NCBI RefSeq assembly: GCF_002744755.1
Contig: NZ_KZ319288.1
Coordinates: forward strand, 496,001 to 560,000
Direction of reading: 5' to 3'
DNA from: Leeuwenhoekiella nanhaiensis
Lineage (GTDB): Bacteria; Bacteroidota; Bacteroidia; Flavobacteriales; Flavobacteriaceae
Length of the DNA: 64,000 nt
The position numbers and the translations under genes were made by a program. Of this stretch, positions 17,112 to 26,126 are shown piece by piece. Position 1 is the stretch's first letter, and each line of letters begins with the position of its first letter. The notes beneath the pieces are model-generated. The model was given only the letters and a program-made list of their open reading frames with translations. It did no database searches and had not been told where the DNA came from.

Positions 17112-18353
17112 ATGTTTTCTCTCTTTCGTGAAAATGTGCGCATTGCCTTTGATTCTATACGTACACAACTGCTGCGCACCATACTTACCGTATTAATCAT
17201 TGCCATAGGCATTACGGCACTTGTGGCCATATTAAGTCTTGTAAAAGCCTTGGAGAATACGATTAGCAGCGACTTCTCTTCAATGGGTGCCAATACCTTC
17301 AACATTCAGCAGTATGAGTTTTCTACACGCAGACGCGGAAGTGGTGAAGAGCAGAAAATCAATCCGGTGATTCGTTATACGCAGGTAAAAGACTTTGAAG
17401 AGAATTATCTCTTTCCGTCGAGTCAGGTTTCTGTATCCTTTACCGGCACAACCACAGCAGAAGTTAAGTTTGAAAATGAAGAAACCGATCCCGAAGTAAC
17501 AGTTGTGGGTGCTAATGAAAATTTCCTGGAAAACTCAGGCCTTGAACTCGCAATGGGACGTGATTTTACCCAATTTGATGTACAGAATAATAGTCGCGTC
17601 TGTATTTTGGGAAGCGATTTTAAAAACGGACTACTCAAAAATGTAAATCCGCTAAATAAAACCATCAGTATTCGCGGCTCCCGGTTTAAAGTCATAGGAG
17701 TGCTTGAAGAAAAAGGCTCCACCTTTGGAAACAATCAGGATTTACGTGTAATTATACCCGTTCAGGTCGCCCGGTCGCTCTTTACACAGCCCAATATCAA
17801 TTATTCAGTGAGTGTCAAGGTAGATAATAAAGATGCCTTTGAAGGTGCTCTGGATGAAGCTATTATTACTTTCAGAAATATAAGAAAACTCGCACCTGTT
17901 GAAGAGAATAACTTCGGCATAGGTCGTAGTGATGACCTGATCAATCAAATAAGCGAAATAAGCACCTATCTTTCTATCGCCGCCTGGGTAATCAGCCTGA
18001 TAACCATCTTAGGCTCTTCTATTGCGCTTATGAACATTATGCTGGTATCTGTTACTGAGCGAACGCGTGAGATTGGGGTACGCAAGGCTCTGGGCGCCAA
18101 AAAAACGACCATTGCCGGTCAGTTTTTAATGGAAACCATAATGATTGGCCAGTTTGGAGGAATTCTGGGAATTATCTTAGGGATCTCTATTGGAATTTTG
18201 ATTTCGACAGTCGCCAATTTTAATTTTACCACGCCCTGGCTGGCTATGTTTTCTGCTACAGCTGTTACGCTTCTGGTTGCAATCGTAGCCGGACTGTTAC
18301 CCGCTATAAAAGCAGCAAAACTTGACCCTGTAGAATCCTTACGCTATGAATAG
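17112..18353 (+). CDS. MacB/FtsX-type ABC transporter permease
   Basis: A 413-residue permease with the MacB topology: one N-terminal membrane helix (TILTVLIIAIGITALVAILSLV), a large periplasmic MacB_PCD domain (about 45-280) and three C-terminal helices, with the FtsX signature SVTERTREIGVRKALGA between the second and third. It probably works with a separate ATPase; none is adjacent, although the LolD-like ATPase at 5.8 kb is in the window. Typical roles are efflux or lipoprotein transport; the substrate is unknown. ATG at 17112 gives the usual MFSLFRENVRIAFDSIR start. Confidence 0.9.
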   Translation: MFSLFRENVRIAFDSIRTQLLRTILTVLIIAIGITALVAILSLVKALENTISSDFSSMGANTFNIQQYEFSTRRRGSGEEQKINPVIRYTQVKDFEENYLFPSSQVSVSFTGTTTAEVKFENEETDPEVTVVGANENFLENSGLELAMGRDFTQFDVQNNSRVCILGSDFKNGLLKNVNPLNKTISIRGSRFKVIGVLEEKGSTFGNNQDLRVIIPVQVARSLFTQPNINYSVSVKVDNKDAFEGALDEAIITFRNIRKLAPVEENNFGIGRSDDLINQISEISTYLSIAAWVISLITILGSSIALMNIMLVSVTERTREIGVRKALGAKKTTIAGQFLMETIMIGQFGGILGIILGISIGILISTVANFNFTTPWLAMFSATAVTLLVAIVAGLLPAIKAAKLDPVESLRYE

Positions 18354-18372
18354 ACAGAGAATAGTCGTGTAG

Positions 18373-18849
18373 TTAATCTACTTCAACAAACTTCTCAAAC
18401 CATTTGTACAAATCGCCCTGGGTAATGTTTGCCCCTTGTCTGATCAAAACGAAAATATCATTATTACGATCATCAGACAGCAGTTTACTGGAGCTGTACA
18501 GATTGACCTCGTCTTTCATAAAGTTCTCCTGTAGCCATTTATAACCTTGCGCAGTAGTGATATCAATACTTTCATTTTCAACCTCTACTGAAATCATACT
18601 GATTTTAAGCGAATCAACCTTGAATAAGAACATATGTTGAGGCGAAAAATGCTCCAGATACTCAACCTTACTTAAGACACCCTCCCAAATAAGATCGCTA
18701 AAGACATCCAGTTCCTGCTCTGCAACATCAGGCTTATCACGCTTAATAGACTCCCATTCTTCAGCGGTAATGGATTGTGTTGCTAAAAAATTAATAAACT
18801 CCTGATGCATCTCATCAAGTTGTTCTTTTGTAAGTCTTATGTATTTCAT
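18373..18849 (-). CDS. DUF6495-like protein
   Basis: A 158-residue acidic cytoplasmic protein. Its start (MKYIRLTKEQLDEMHQEFINFLATQ) and the EEWESIKRDKPDVAEQELDVFSDLIWEGVL block match what I remember of the flavobacterial DUF6495 family. The rest includes the beta-rich FLFKVDSLKISMISVEVE stretch and an acidic C-terminus. No catalytic motif is evident. It is convergent with the permease gene (19 bases apart) and lies upstream of nothing on its own strand, so it appears monocistronic. Function unknown. Confidence 0.75.
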   Translation of the reverse strand: MKYIRLTKEQLDEMHQEFINFLATQSITAEEWESIKRDKPDVAEQELDVFSDLIWEGVLSKVEYLEHFSPQHMFLFKVDSLKISMISVEVENESIDITTAQGYKWLQENFMKDEVNLYSSSKLLSDDRNNDIFVLIRQGANITQGDLYKWFEKFVEVD

Positions 18850-18957
18850 TACTAAAATTTTATTCGAAAAACCAAAACAGGATTAAGCTGTCCAAAAAAT
18901 TAAGAAAGGTATTCAAACTTTAATATAAGAACTGTTTAAAAACCTTTCGGCAGCGCC

Positions 18958-18990
18958 AAAAAAAAAGCTCCCGCGTTTACGGAAGCTTTT
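18958..18990 (-). terminator. Terminator of the rpsF-rpsR-rplI operon
   Basis: Read on the - strand, AAAAGCTTCCG pairs with CGGGAGCTTTT (one G-T pair) across a six-base loop and is followed by a run of T. It lies 19 bases after the rplI stop. Confidence 0.85.
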
Positions 18991-19008
18991 CTATAGAATT
19001 CAAAAGTC

Positions 19009-19458
19009 TTAAGCTTCTGCTACAACGTCAAAAGTAAGATTTGCAATTACATCACGATGAAAACGAAGGCTAGCCTCGTATTGACCTAAACGCTTAATGT
19101 TACCACCAGCGATAGTGATGAATTTTCTGTCAATCTGAACACCTTCTTTAGCCAAAGCTTCAGCAAGGTCTGCATCAGTTACAGAACCGAAAAGTTTATC
19201 AGCCTCACCTGCCTTAGCAGTAAGTTTAATTTCAAGACCGTTTAGTTTTTCAGCCTGAGCTTTAGCAGCGTCAACAGACTTCTTCTCTTTATAAGCACGT
19301 TGCTTTAAGTTTTCTTCTAAAACCTTCTTAGCTGAAGGAGTTGCCAAAATAGCAAAACCTTGAGGAATCAGGTAATTACGTCCGTAACCGTTTTTCACAG
19401 TTACTAAATCATCAACAAATCCTAGATTGTCGACGTCTTTCTTAAGTATAACTTCCAT
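19009..19458 (-). CDS. rplI: 50S ribosomal protein L9
   Basis: A 149-residue ribosomal protein of normal length. The N-terminal rRNA-binding domain has the signature MEVILKKDVDNLGFVDD and GYGRNYLIPQGFA; a long connecting helix (LKQRAYKEKKSVDAAKAQAEKL) leads to the C-terminal domain with KLFGSVTDADLAEAL. Last gene of the S6-S18-L9 operon, 14 bases after rpsR and just before the terminator. Confidence 0.97.
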   Translation of the reverse strand: MEVILKKDVDNLGFVDDLVTVKNGYGRNYLIPQGFAILATPSAKKVLEENLKQRAYKEKKSVDAAKAQAEKLNGLEIKLTAKAGEADKLFGSVTDADLAEALAKEGVQIDRKFITIAGGNIKRLGQYEASLRFHRDVIANLTFDVVAEA

Positions 19459-19472
19459 CTCTTATCTAGTTT

Positions 19473-19772
19473 TTATTTGTACAAGTCAGTTACGTAAGGC
19501 ATAAGAGCCAGGTGACGTGCGCGTTTAACAGCAACACTCACTTTACGCTGATACTTTAAAGAAGTCCCGGTAAGACGACGAGGTAACAATTTACCCTGCT
19601 CATTTACAAATGAGGCCAACCAGTCTGCATCTTTATAATCAACATACTTAATACCAGAACGCTTAAAACGACAGTATTTTTTTGCCTTAGAGGTTTCAAT
19701 ATTTAATGGGGTTAAATATCTGATTTCCCCATCTTTTTTAGCTTTTGCTTGTTGCTCAATAGATGATGCCAT
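19473..19772 (-). CDS. rpsR: 30S ribosomal protein S18
   Basis: A 99-residue S18, with the conserved core [33 protein letters not shown] shortened here to the key parts [25 protein letters not shown] and [12 protein letters not shown]. Compared with the E. coli protein it has an N-terminal extension of about 20 residues ([16 protein letters not shown]), usual in Bacteroidetes. It starts two bases after rpsF ends, so the two are translated from one message. Confidence 0.96.
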   Translation of the reverse strand: MASSIEQQAKAKKDGEIRYLTPLNIETSKAKKYCRFKRSGIKYVDYKDADWLASFVNEQGKLLPRRLTGTSLKYQRKVSVAVKRARHLALMPYVTDLYK

Positions 19773-19774
19773 AA

Positions 19775-20113
19775 CTATGCTTTTTCTTTGTTTCTTTTTC
19801 TACGTTTTTCGGCCCACTCTACTGCATACTTGTCAAGCTTAACGGTTAAGAAACGCATGATGCGCTCGTCACGTCTTAGCTCTAATTCAAATGTTGCGAT
19901 AGCCTCACCGGGTACCTGAAATTCGAAAAGATGGTAGAAACCACTTTTCTTGTTTTGGATCGTGTAGGCTAACTTTTTTAGCCCCCAATCTTCTTTTGAA
20001 ATCATCTTGGCACCGTTAGAAACAAGTAAATCTTCAAACTTCTTTACTGTTTCCTTTACCTGATCATCAGATAAAACGGGATTCAAAATGAAAACAGCTT
20101 CGTAATGATTCAT
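19775..20113 (-). CDS. rpsF: 30S ribosomal protein S6
   Basis: A 112-residue S6 with the [19 protein letters not shown] start, the [19 protein letters not shown] strand pair and the [14 protein letters not shown] motif. First gene of the S6-S18-L9 operon; a consensus flavobacterial promoter lies 26 bases upstream of its ATG. The C-terminus is basic ([11 protein letters not shown]) rather than the acidic tail of E. coli S6. Confidence 0.97.
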   Translation of the reverse strand: MNHYEAVFILNPVLSDDQVKETVKKFEDLLVSNGAKMISKEDWGLKKLAYTIQNKKSGFYHLFEFQVPGEAIATFELELRRDERIMRFLTVKLDKYAVEWAEKRRKRNKEKA

Positions 20114-20138
20114 ATTTATAGTTTATTTAAAAGGAGTG

Positions 20139-20170
20139 CAAAAGTAGTCTAAATTATAGAAAATACAAAA
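20139..20170 (-). promoter_or_regulatory. Promoter of the rpsF operon
   Basis: On the - strand a TTTTG box (20170-20166) is separated by exactly 19 bases from TACTTTTG (20146-20139). This is the textbook Bacteroidetes -33 TTTG / -7 TAnnTTTG arrangement and the best promoter in the window. Confidence 0.8.
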
Positions 20171-20258
20171 GTTAGCGCATTTAATTCGATAATAAACAGG
20201 CTAGATCAATAATAAAAAAACGTATTCCATAAAATAATCGATGAACTACACAAAAAAG

Positions 20259-20289
20259 TTGGTTTGTATCGTAATTCTAATTAGATTTG
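20259..20289 (+). promoter_or_regulatory. Promoter of the LytTR regulator gene
   Basis: TTG at 20259-20261 and TAGATTTG at 20282-20289 are 20 bases apart, fitting the Bacteroidetes consensus. The -7 box ends 30 bases before the proposed TTG start at 20320. Confidence 0.6.
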
Positions 20290-20319
20290 TCTGTATTAAC
20301 ATTATTTTAAAAAATAATT

Positions 20320-21021
20320 TTGGAAGAACTTATACTTGACTGTGCTGTTGTTGATGATTCCAGCCTGCAACGTCTGGCTATTGTTAAGATGATTAAAGAT
20401 CATCCCAACCTTAGACTAGCTGCTCAATACAACAATGCCATAGAGACCAAAAACGGTTTGCTGGAAACCAAGGTTGACCTCATCTTTCTGGATATTGAAA
20501 TGCCTATTCTTACCGGCTTTGATCTCCTGGATGATTTGGTTCACAAACCACAAATTATTTTTGTAACCGGCAAGACTAAATATGCCTATAAGGCATTTAA
20601 CTACAATGCTATAGACTATTTAAGAAAACCTCTTACTAAAGATCGTTTTTTAAATGCTGTGCATAAAGCTATCAATCTGCACCGTCTTAAGACGGAAGGA
20701 AATGTCGAGGATGACGATTATATCTTTGTAAAGAGCAATCTTAAAAAGAAAAAAGTCTTTCTTAATGACCTCAAGTTTATTGAAGCTCTTGGTGATTATG
20801 TGAAGCTGGTGACCTACAATGAACCGATCATTGTACTTTCTACGATGAAAGCTTTTGAAGCTCAGCTTCCTGCCGAGCGATTTATGCGCATCCACAAATC
20901 GTACATCATCAATCTGGACAAGGTTGAAAAATACAACAGTAGAAATATTGAGATTGAAGGAGATAAAATTCCTTTAAGCAGACATAAGAAAACCAAACTC
21001 ATGGAAGCTCTTTCTAACTAA
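20320..21021 (+). CDS. LytTR-family response regulator
   Basis: A 233-residue response regulator. The receiver domain (about 5-120) has acidic residues VVDDSS near the start, phospho-acceptor Asp58 in LIFLDIEMPILTGFD, the Thr/Ser in FVTGKTKYA and Lys in YLRKPL. The C-terminal LytTR DNA-binding domain (about 135-233) contains FIEALGDYVKLVTYNE and RIHKSYIINLDKVEKY. The only start codon between the upstream stop (20308) and the conserved receiver region is TTG at 20320, so the start is TTG. No histidine kinase is adjacent: an orphan regulator. It is divergent from the rpsF operon and ends at its own terminator. Confidence 0.9.
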   Translation: MEELILDCAVVDDSSLQRLAIVKMIKDHPNLRLAAQYNNAIETKNGLLETKVDLIFLDIEMPILTGFDLLDDLVHKPQIIFVTGKTKYAYKAFNYNAIDYLRKPLTKDRFLNAVHKAINLHRLKTEGNVEDDDYIFVKSNLKKKKVFLNDLKFIEALGDYVKLVTYNEPIIVLSTMKAFEAQLPAERFMRIHKSYIINLDKVEKYNSRNIEIEGDKIPLSRHKKTKLMEALSN

Positions 21022-21042
21022 AAGACTTCTCGAATACATTAG

Positions 21043-21069
21043 AAATCCCGCTACTCGCGGGATTTTTTT
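21043..21069 (+). terminator. Terminator of the LytTR regulator gene
   Basis: AAATCCCGC (21043-21051) pairs with GCGGGATTT (21057-21065), followed by a T tract. The convergent priA gene ends five bases further on. Confidence 0.88.
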
Positions 21070-21073
21070 ATAC

Positions 21074-23527
21074 CTAATAGTTATCTACGTTTAGTACGAT
21101 TTTTATACTTCGGAATTGAGCTATGCTTGAAAAGGTGGTGCGCACTTTCAGGATTGCTTTTTTCGTTTTTTCAAGACTTTGCTTTCGGGGAATCTTTACC
21201 AAAATGTTACGGTGGTACTCATTGCGTATACGCGAAATGGGTGGCGGCTCAGGGCCCAGAATCTGGTCGTTAAACACATTTTTAAGGGCTTGTCCCATCC
21301 AGGCTGAAGCCTCTTCTATTTTTTGAAAATCCCGATGTTTAAGCGTGATTTTAATAAGACGGCAAAACGGCGGGTATTTGTAAATATGCCGTTCTTCGAG
21401 CTGCTCGTGATACATCCCTTCATAATCATTTACTGAAACCTGCTGCAAAATCTGGTGATGTGGATTATAACTCTGTATCAAAACCTTACCGCGTTTTTGG
21501 GTACGGCCAGCCCTTCCGGAAACCTGCTGAATCAATTGAAAACTACGCTCGTGAGCCCTAAAATCAGGAATGTTAAGCATATTATCTGCGTTGAGAATTC
21601 CTACAAGGGTGACATTTCTAAAATCAAGCCCTTTGGTTAACATCTGTGTTCCTACTAGAATATCGATCTCTCCCTGCTCAAATGCCGTTATGATTTTTTC
21701 AAAACCAAATTTACCACGGGTGGTATCTGAGTCCATCCTGCCGATATTGAGATCGGGAAAAAGCTCCTTTAATTCTGCTTCCACCTGTTCTGTTCCAAAA
21801 CCTTTAGTGTCTAACTCCGCGCTTCCGCAGGCCATACACTTTTGAAGCATTGCGATATGATAACCACAATAGTGACAGCGCAACTGCTCACGATGTCTGT
21901 GATAGGTTAAACTCACGTCGCAATTGGGACATTGGGGAGCGTGACCGCAGGTTTTACATTCTAAAACCGGAGAATACCCCCTTCGGTTTTGAAATAAAAT
22001 TACCTGTTCGCCTTCTGCAAGAGCATCATTTATCGCACCCAGTAAATCTTCACTAAAATGCCCGTTCATCTTTTTCTTACGATGACGATCCTGAATATCT
22101 ACGATTGTATTTTCGGGCATTAAAATATTGCCGTACCGTTTTTTAAGTTCAACCAGCGCATATTTACCGGTTGTGGCATTGTAGTAAGTCTCCAGTGAGG
22201 GTGTGGCCGAACCCAGCAACACTTTTGCGCCTTGCTGGTGGGCTAAAACAATAGCGGCATCCCTGGCCTGATAGCGTGGCGCCGGATCGTATTGCTTGTA
22301 GCTGTTTTCGTGCTCCTCATCTACAACGACGAGTCCAAGATTACTGAAGGGTAAAAACAAAGCGCTACGCGCCCCCAAAATCAGTTGCGCTTTATCTGCC
22401 TGATTTAAGACATTATTCCAGACCTCTACCCGCTCGTGAACTGTGTATTTTGAATGGTAAACAGATAATTTATTACCAAAATATTCCTGCAAACGCGAAA
22501 CAAGCTGGGTTGTAAGCGCAATTTCCGGAAGTAAGTATAAAACCTGTTTACCCTGATCAAGATACCGCTTTATGAGATTGACATAAACCTCTGTCTTACC
22601 CGAAGCTGTAACGCCGTGAAGCAAACAGACATCGTGATGATTAAACGACTCTTGAATAGCCTCTAGGGCACCAGCCTGCGCTTCATTTAGACTTTTAACT
22701 TCCGTGTCTTCAGCTCCTTTATAAGAAATACGATCCTGACGGATTTCATAAAGCTCAAAAATACCTTTATCAATAAGCGCCTTCAGTTGTGCAGTTGAGG
22801 CCTGAGCCCGGTCCTGTAATTCTTTGGTCTTTACAGGTTTTTTAGAGCCAGCCTGTAATGAGAAAAACGTAAGCAGGACTTCGCGCTGTTTGGGGGCCCG
22901 GTCTAAATCATCTAAAGCCTCGTGCATTTTCTCTTCGCTTTTATAAGCTTCCGCCAGGCGCACATATTTTACAAGCTTCGGTTTATAGGCTTCGTAGATC
23001 TCCTGATCAAGTGCTACCAGATTCTTATCAATCAATTTATTGATAATAGGTAGTACTTTTTTACGGTCTAGAAGCTGCATCACTTCGCTAATACGAAGAA
23101 TACTTTTACCTTCAAAAGCTTCCAAAATTGCAAGGGCCTCTTCATCCTCAAGATCAAAATCTTCAGAAGTCTGATTTCCGGTACGTTTTAAAATAGTTTC
23201 ACTTTCCAGAAGAAAAGCTCCCGGAAGCGCAGCTCGCATAACCTCACCTAAGGTGGCCATATAATAGTTTGCCATCCACTTCCAGTAACTCAATTGAGAT
23301 AAGCCAACTACAGGTGTTTCATCAAGAATCTGCTCAATCTCCTTGGCTTCATAAATACGAGGCTCCTCACGATGAACCCGAATAGCAAGGGAAGTATACA
23401 CCTTGCTTTTTCCGAAGGGAACAGCAAGCCGCATACCCGGTTTAATAAAGCTGTATTCTGCTTCACTAATACGGTAGGTAAAAGCCTGCTCAACAGGAAT
23501 AGGTAAGATTACGTCTACAAAAAACAC
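21074..23527 (-). CDS. priA: Primosomal protein N' (replication restart helicase PriA)
   Basis: An 817-residue DNA helicase that reloads the replisome at stalled forks. The N-terminal 3'-DNA-binding domain begins VDVILPIPVEQAFTYRI; the helicase core has Walker A GVTASGKTE (near residue 305), a DEEH box in VVVDEEHENSYKQYDP, and two zinc-binding Cys clusters (CKTCGHAPQCPNCD and CHYCGYHIAMLQKCMACG). The C-terminal helicase half shows LVGTQMLTKGLDF and QVSGRAGR. Length is normal for Bacteroidetes. The start is a GTG at 23527, with a TATCTTTA -7-like box at 23539-23532 only a few bases upstream, so the leader must be very short. Confidence 0.95.
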   Translation of the reverse strand: MFFVDVILPIPVEQAFTYRISEAEYSFIKPGMRLAVPFGKSKVYTSLAIRVHREEPRIYEAKEIEQILDETPVVGLSQLSYWKWMANYYMATLGEVMRAALPGAFLLESETILKRTGNQTSEDFDLEDEEALAILEAFEGKSILRISEVMQLLDRKKVLPIINKLIDKNLVALDQEIYEAYKPKLVKYVRLAEAYKSEEKMHEALDDLDRAPKQREVLLTFFSLQAGSKKPVKTKELQDRAQASTAQLKALIDKGIFELYEIRQDRISYKGAEDTEVKSLNEAQAGALEAIQESFNHHDVCLLHGVTASGKTEVYVNLIKRYLDQGKQVLYLLPEIALTTQLVSRLQEYFGNKLSVYHSKYTVHERVEVWNNVLNQADKAQLILGARSALFLPFSNLGLVVVDEEHENSYKQYDPAPRYQARDAAIVLAHQQGAKVLLGSATPSLETYYNATTGKYALVELKKRYGNILMPENTIVDIQDRHRKKKMNGHFSEDLLGAINDALAEGEQVILFQNRRGYSPVLECKTCGHAPQCPNCDVSLTYHRHREQLRCHYCGYHIAMLQKCMACGSAELDTKGFGTEQVEAELKELFPDLNIGRMDSDTTRGKFGFEKIITAFEQGEIDILVGTQMLTKGLDFRNVTLVGILNADNMLNIPDFRAHERSFQLIQQVSGRAGRTQKRGKVLIQSYNPHHQILQQVSVNDYEGMYHEQLEERHIYKYPPFCRLIKITLKHRDFQKIEEASAWMGQALKNVFNDQILGPEPPPISRIRNEYHRNILVKIPRKQSLEKTKKAILKVRTTFSSIAQFRSIKIVLNVDNY

Positions 23528-23531
23528 CGGG

Positions 23532-23539
23532 TAAAGATA
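23532..23539 (-). promoter_or_regulatory. Candidate -7 box of priA
   Basis: TATCTTTA on the - strand is one mismatch from TAnnTTTG and ends four bases before the GTG. It directly abuts the T tract of the upstream gene's terminator. Confidence 0.35.
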
Positions 23540-23540
23540 A

Positions 23541-23574
23541 AAAAAAGGCTGTCTTCAAGATTGAAAACAGCCTT
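23541..23574 (-). terminator. Terminator of the DUF2147 gene
   Basis: On the - strand AAGGCTGT pairs with ACAGCCTT, and the inner TTCAA/TTGAA extend the stem; a run of T follows. It lies 22 bases after the stop at 23597 and immediately before the priA promoter box. Confidence 0.88.
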
Positions 23575-23596
23575 CTGTTTATTGTGTTTTATCAGC

Positions 23597-24025
23597 TTAT
23601 TGAACGCGTGTCCAGTACTGCGTTCTTCCTAAAAGTGAGAAGCCAATATAACCACGTACTTTAAGTTTGTTGGCATTTTCAAGTTCTATAAGACACTTGT
23701 ATTCTTTTCCGCTCTGTGGATCTAAGATGGTACCTCCATTATATTCATCATCGTCTTTTTCCAGACCATTCATAATTACCATACCAAGAATCGGCTTATC
23801 TTTATTAGCACCGTCGCATTCGGTACACTTGGCATCCTGACGATCTTTATTTAGAATTTCTACGATTTTACCGTAAACCTTTCCATCTTTCTTATAGATT
23901 TCAATAATTGATTTTGCTTCTCCGGTCTCGTCATCAATAGATTTCCACTTACCGGTTACATCTTGAGCAAAAAGCCCGGCAGTTGCAAACAAAGCAAACA
24001 TTAAAAAAGCAGTTATTTTTTTCAT
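23597..24025 (-). CDS. Secreted DUF2147 domain protein
   Basis: A 142-residue exported protein. The first 20 residues form a signal peptide (KKITAFLMFALFATAGLFAQ, cleaved before DVTG). The mature part is a DUF2147 domain: it opens VTGKWKSIDDETGEAKSIIEIY, has the paired Cys of AKCTECDG and ends with RGYIGFSLLGRTQYW. DUF2147 proteins are small beta-barrel-like periplasmic proteins of unknown function. It has its own terminator and sits downstream of the YihY gene with a 49-base gap. Confidence 0.9.
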   Translation of the reverse strand: MKKITAFLMFALFATAGLFAQDVTGKWKSIDDETGEAKSIIEIYKKDGKVYGKIVEILNKDRQDAKCTECDGANKDKPILGMVIMNGLEKDDDEYNGGTILDPQSGKEYKCLIELENANKLKVRGYIGFSLLGRTQYWTRVQ

Positions 24026-24074
24026 ATTTAATAATTAAGGGTTAATTTATAGTATTCTTGCAACAAGTATACGC

Positions 24075-25052
24075 TTATTTTACAGAATTCTCAATCTCTG
24101 ACGTAGCTTTTGCACTTGCTTTTTTTGAATCTCTCCTGCGTTTCAGACGGTACATTGCAGCATTCAGTTCAAAACCCAGCAACAATAAATTCGAGTTAAG
24201 CCAGATGTAAACCATCAAAATAAGCAATGCTCCAAGAGAACCATAGAGTTCGTTATACGTTGAGAAGTTATTGATATATAAACCAAATAAGTAGGTTGTC
24301 AAAATGAATAAAAAGGTAGTTACTGTGGCTCCGATCGAGAAAAAATTCCAGTTTTTACCTTCTTTCGTTCCGAAGTAATACAAATTAGCCACGACTCCAT
24401 AAATCAAAATCAACAATCCCAGAAAACTTCCAAGCTGTGAAATTAGCGTCAAAGAACTTTCAGATACCAAATCCCTGTTTTTCAATTCCTGTACCGAAAA
24501 CTGGAAATAAAGTATTCCTATAACCACTATTAACAACAACAATGCCAACATTAAAGAGACACCTAAAGCAACGGCATACTGTTTAAATAAATCGCGCTTT
24601 TTAACGGTATGAAAACTGTATTCAAAACCCGTAAAGATGGCATTCACCCCATTAGCCATAAGAAAAATGGCAAAAATCAGCGTAAATGAAAGAAGGCCGG
24701 CTCGGGGGTTAGCTGCAATATCTAAAAGAATAGGCTCAAAAAAATCCTGAGTCTGGGGTGGTAATAATTGATCTATAAAGCCGAGTAATTCGGTTTGAAA
24801 ACCGGATACAGGCACATAAGGTATTAGGTTAAGAATAAACAGAAAGAACGGGAAAAGCGCCATAAAAAAGCTGTAGGCTATAGCACTGGCGCGGGTTGCA
24901 AACGTCCCTTTGAGAATGCCTACAGCATAAAGTTCCCAAAAGTCATATAAGGATAAACCTTCAAAACCGGGAATGATGACCGTTTTTGCCCATTTTACAA
25001 CAGGCAATAAAAATTTTATGGTAAGCAGCTTGTCATCAAACTCGTCGCTCAT
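24075..25052 (-). CDS. YihY/BrkB family inner-membrane protein
   Basis: A 325-residue membrane protein of the YihY/virulence factor BrkB family. Typical features are the entry sequence LYDFWELYAVGILKGTFATRASAIAYSFF split around the first helix, the AYSFFMALFPFFLFIL motif and about six hydrophobic helices, ending in a basic tail (KRRRDSKKASAKATSE). Once annotated as RNase BN, the family has no established enzymatic role. It follows nadC with no gap (25052/25053), so the two are one transcriptional unit. Confidence 0.88.
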   Translation of the reverse strand: MSDEFDDKLLTIKFLLPVVKWAKTVIIPGFEGLSLYDFWELYAVGILKGTFATRASAIAYSFFMALFPFFLFILNLIPYVPVSGFQTELLGFIDQLLPPQTQDFFEPILLDIAANPRAGLLSFTLIFAIFLMANGVNAIFTGFEYSFHTVKKRDLFKQYAVALGVSLMLALLLLIVVIGILYFQFSVQELKNRDLVSESSLTLISQLGSFLGLLILIYGVVANLYYFGTKEGKNWNFFSIGATVTTFLFILTTYLFGLYINNFSTYNELYGSLGALLILMVYIWLNSNLLLLGFELNAAMYRLKRRRDSKKASAKATSEIENSVK

Positions 25053-25910
25053 CTAGACCGCTTTAAGACTTAAATCCATATTATAAATCGAATGGGTGAG
25101 CGCTCCGCTTGAGATATAGTCTACCCCACATTTTGCATACTCAACCAGGGTTTCTTCATTGATACCCCCGCTAGATTCGGTGAGGCATTGATCACCGATG
25201 AGCTCAACTGCCTTACGGGTATCTTCATAATTAAAATTATCAAGCAGGATGCGATAAACCCCTCCCGCTTCAAGGATTTCCTGTACTTCTTCAAGATCGC
25301 GGGCTTCCACAATGATTTTAAGATCCAAATTATTTGACCTCAAATACTGCTGGGTTTTGTGAATGGCTTTGTCAATTCCTCCTGCAAAATCAATATGATT
25401 ATCCTTAAGCATCACCATATCGTACAATGCAAAACGATGGTTCTCCCCTCCTCCTATCTTAACGGCCATTTTTTCTAATGCCCTGAATCCCGGAGTGGTT
25501 TTTCGGGTATCTAAAATTTTGGTTCCTGTGCCCTTTAACAAATCGGCGTAATGCCTGGTCTTTGTCGCTATTGCACTCATGCGCTGCATCGCGTTTAAAA
25601 CTAAACGTTCGGCCTTTAAAATACTTTGAGAACTGCCGCTAACATATAAGACAATATCACCAACGGCTACAGAGCTGCCATCCTGAATATGTACTTCTGT
25701 TTTTAAGTCTGCATCTACATATGCAAATACCTTTAGGGCGAAAGCAACACCGGCAATAACTCCCGCTTCCTTAACCAGTAATTTGGCCTTACCGGTAGCT
25801 TCTGCCGGAATGCAGGCCAGCGAACTGTAATCACCGGGGCCTACATCTTCACGGATGGCGTTTTCAATAATTCGTTCTATCTCTAAATTAAGCTGAGCTT
25901 CTGTAATCAT
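25053..25910 (-). CDS. nadC: Nicotinate-nucleotide diphosphorylase (carboxylating)
   Basis: Quinolinate phosphoribosyltransferase: converts quinolinate and PRPP to nicotinate mononucleotide in de novo NAD synthesis. The 285-residue chain has the N-terminal open-faced domain (EDVGPGDYSSLACIPAEATGKAKLL), the LNAMQRMSAIATKTRHY helix, the DTRKTTPGFRALEKMAVKIGGG active-site loop split here as DTRKTTPG and GGGENHR, KDNHI, and the C-terminal ESSGGINEE and DYISSGALTHS strands. All are typical. It is upstream of and contiguous with the YihY gene; I see no functional link between them. Confidence 0.95.
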   Translation of the reverse strand: MITEAQLNLEIERIIENAIREDVGPGDYSSLACIPAEATGKAKLLVKEAGVIAGVAFALKVFAYVDADLKTEVHIQDGSSVAVGDIVLYVSGSSQSILKAERLVLNAMQRMSAIATKTRHYADLLKGTGTKILDTRKTTPGFRALEKMAVKIGGGENHRFALYDMVMLKDNHIDFAGGIDKAIHKTQQYLRSNNLDLKIIVEARDLEEVQEILEAGGVYRILLDNFNYEDTRKAVELIGDQCLTESSGGINEETLVEYAKCGVDYISSGALTHSIYNMDLSLKAV

Positions 25911-26126
25911 CTTTAAATTTCTTATGATGCTAAGTTATGCAAACACATCTTCAATTTACAATTCCGCTTTCTAATTTAAGCTAGTCTAGCCTTTATTTGC
26001 TCCACCAAAAGTTATAACCCTTGAGTACTGGATCAAATTCAAGTTTATTTCTTCTGAATACTTTGTAGGCAGGCCAAGAGGCATTTTACTTGGTCCCCAA
26101 GAATTGAAAAATAGTATTTTTACCCA

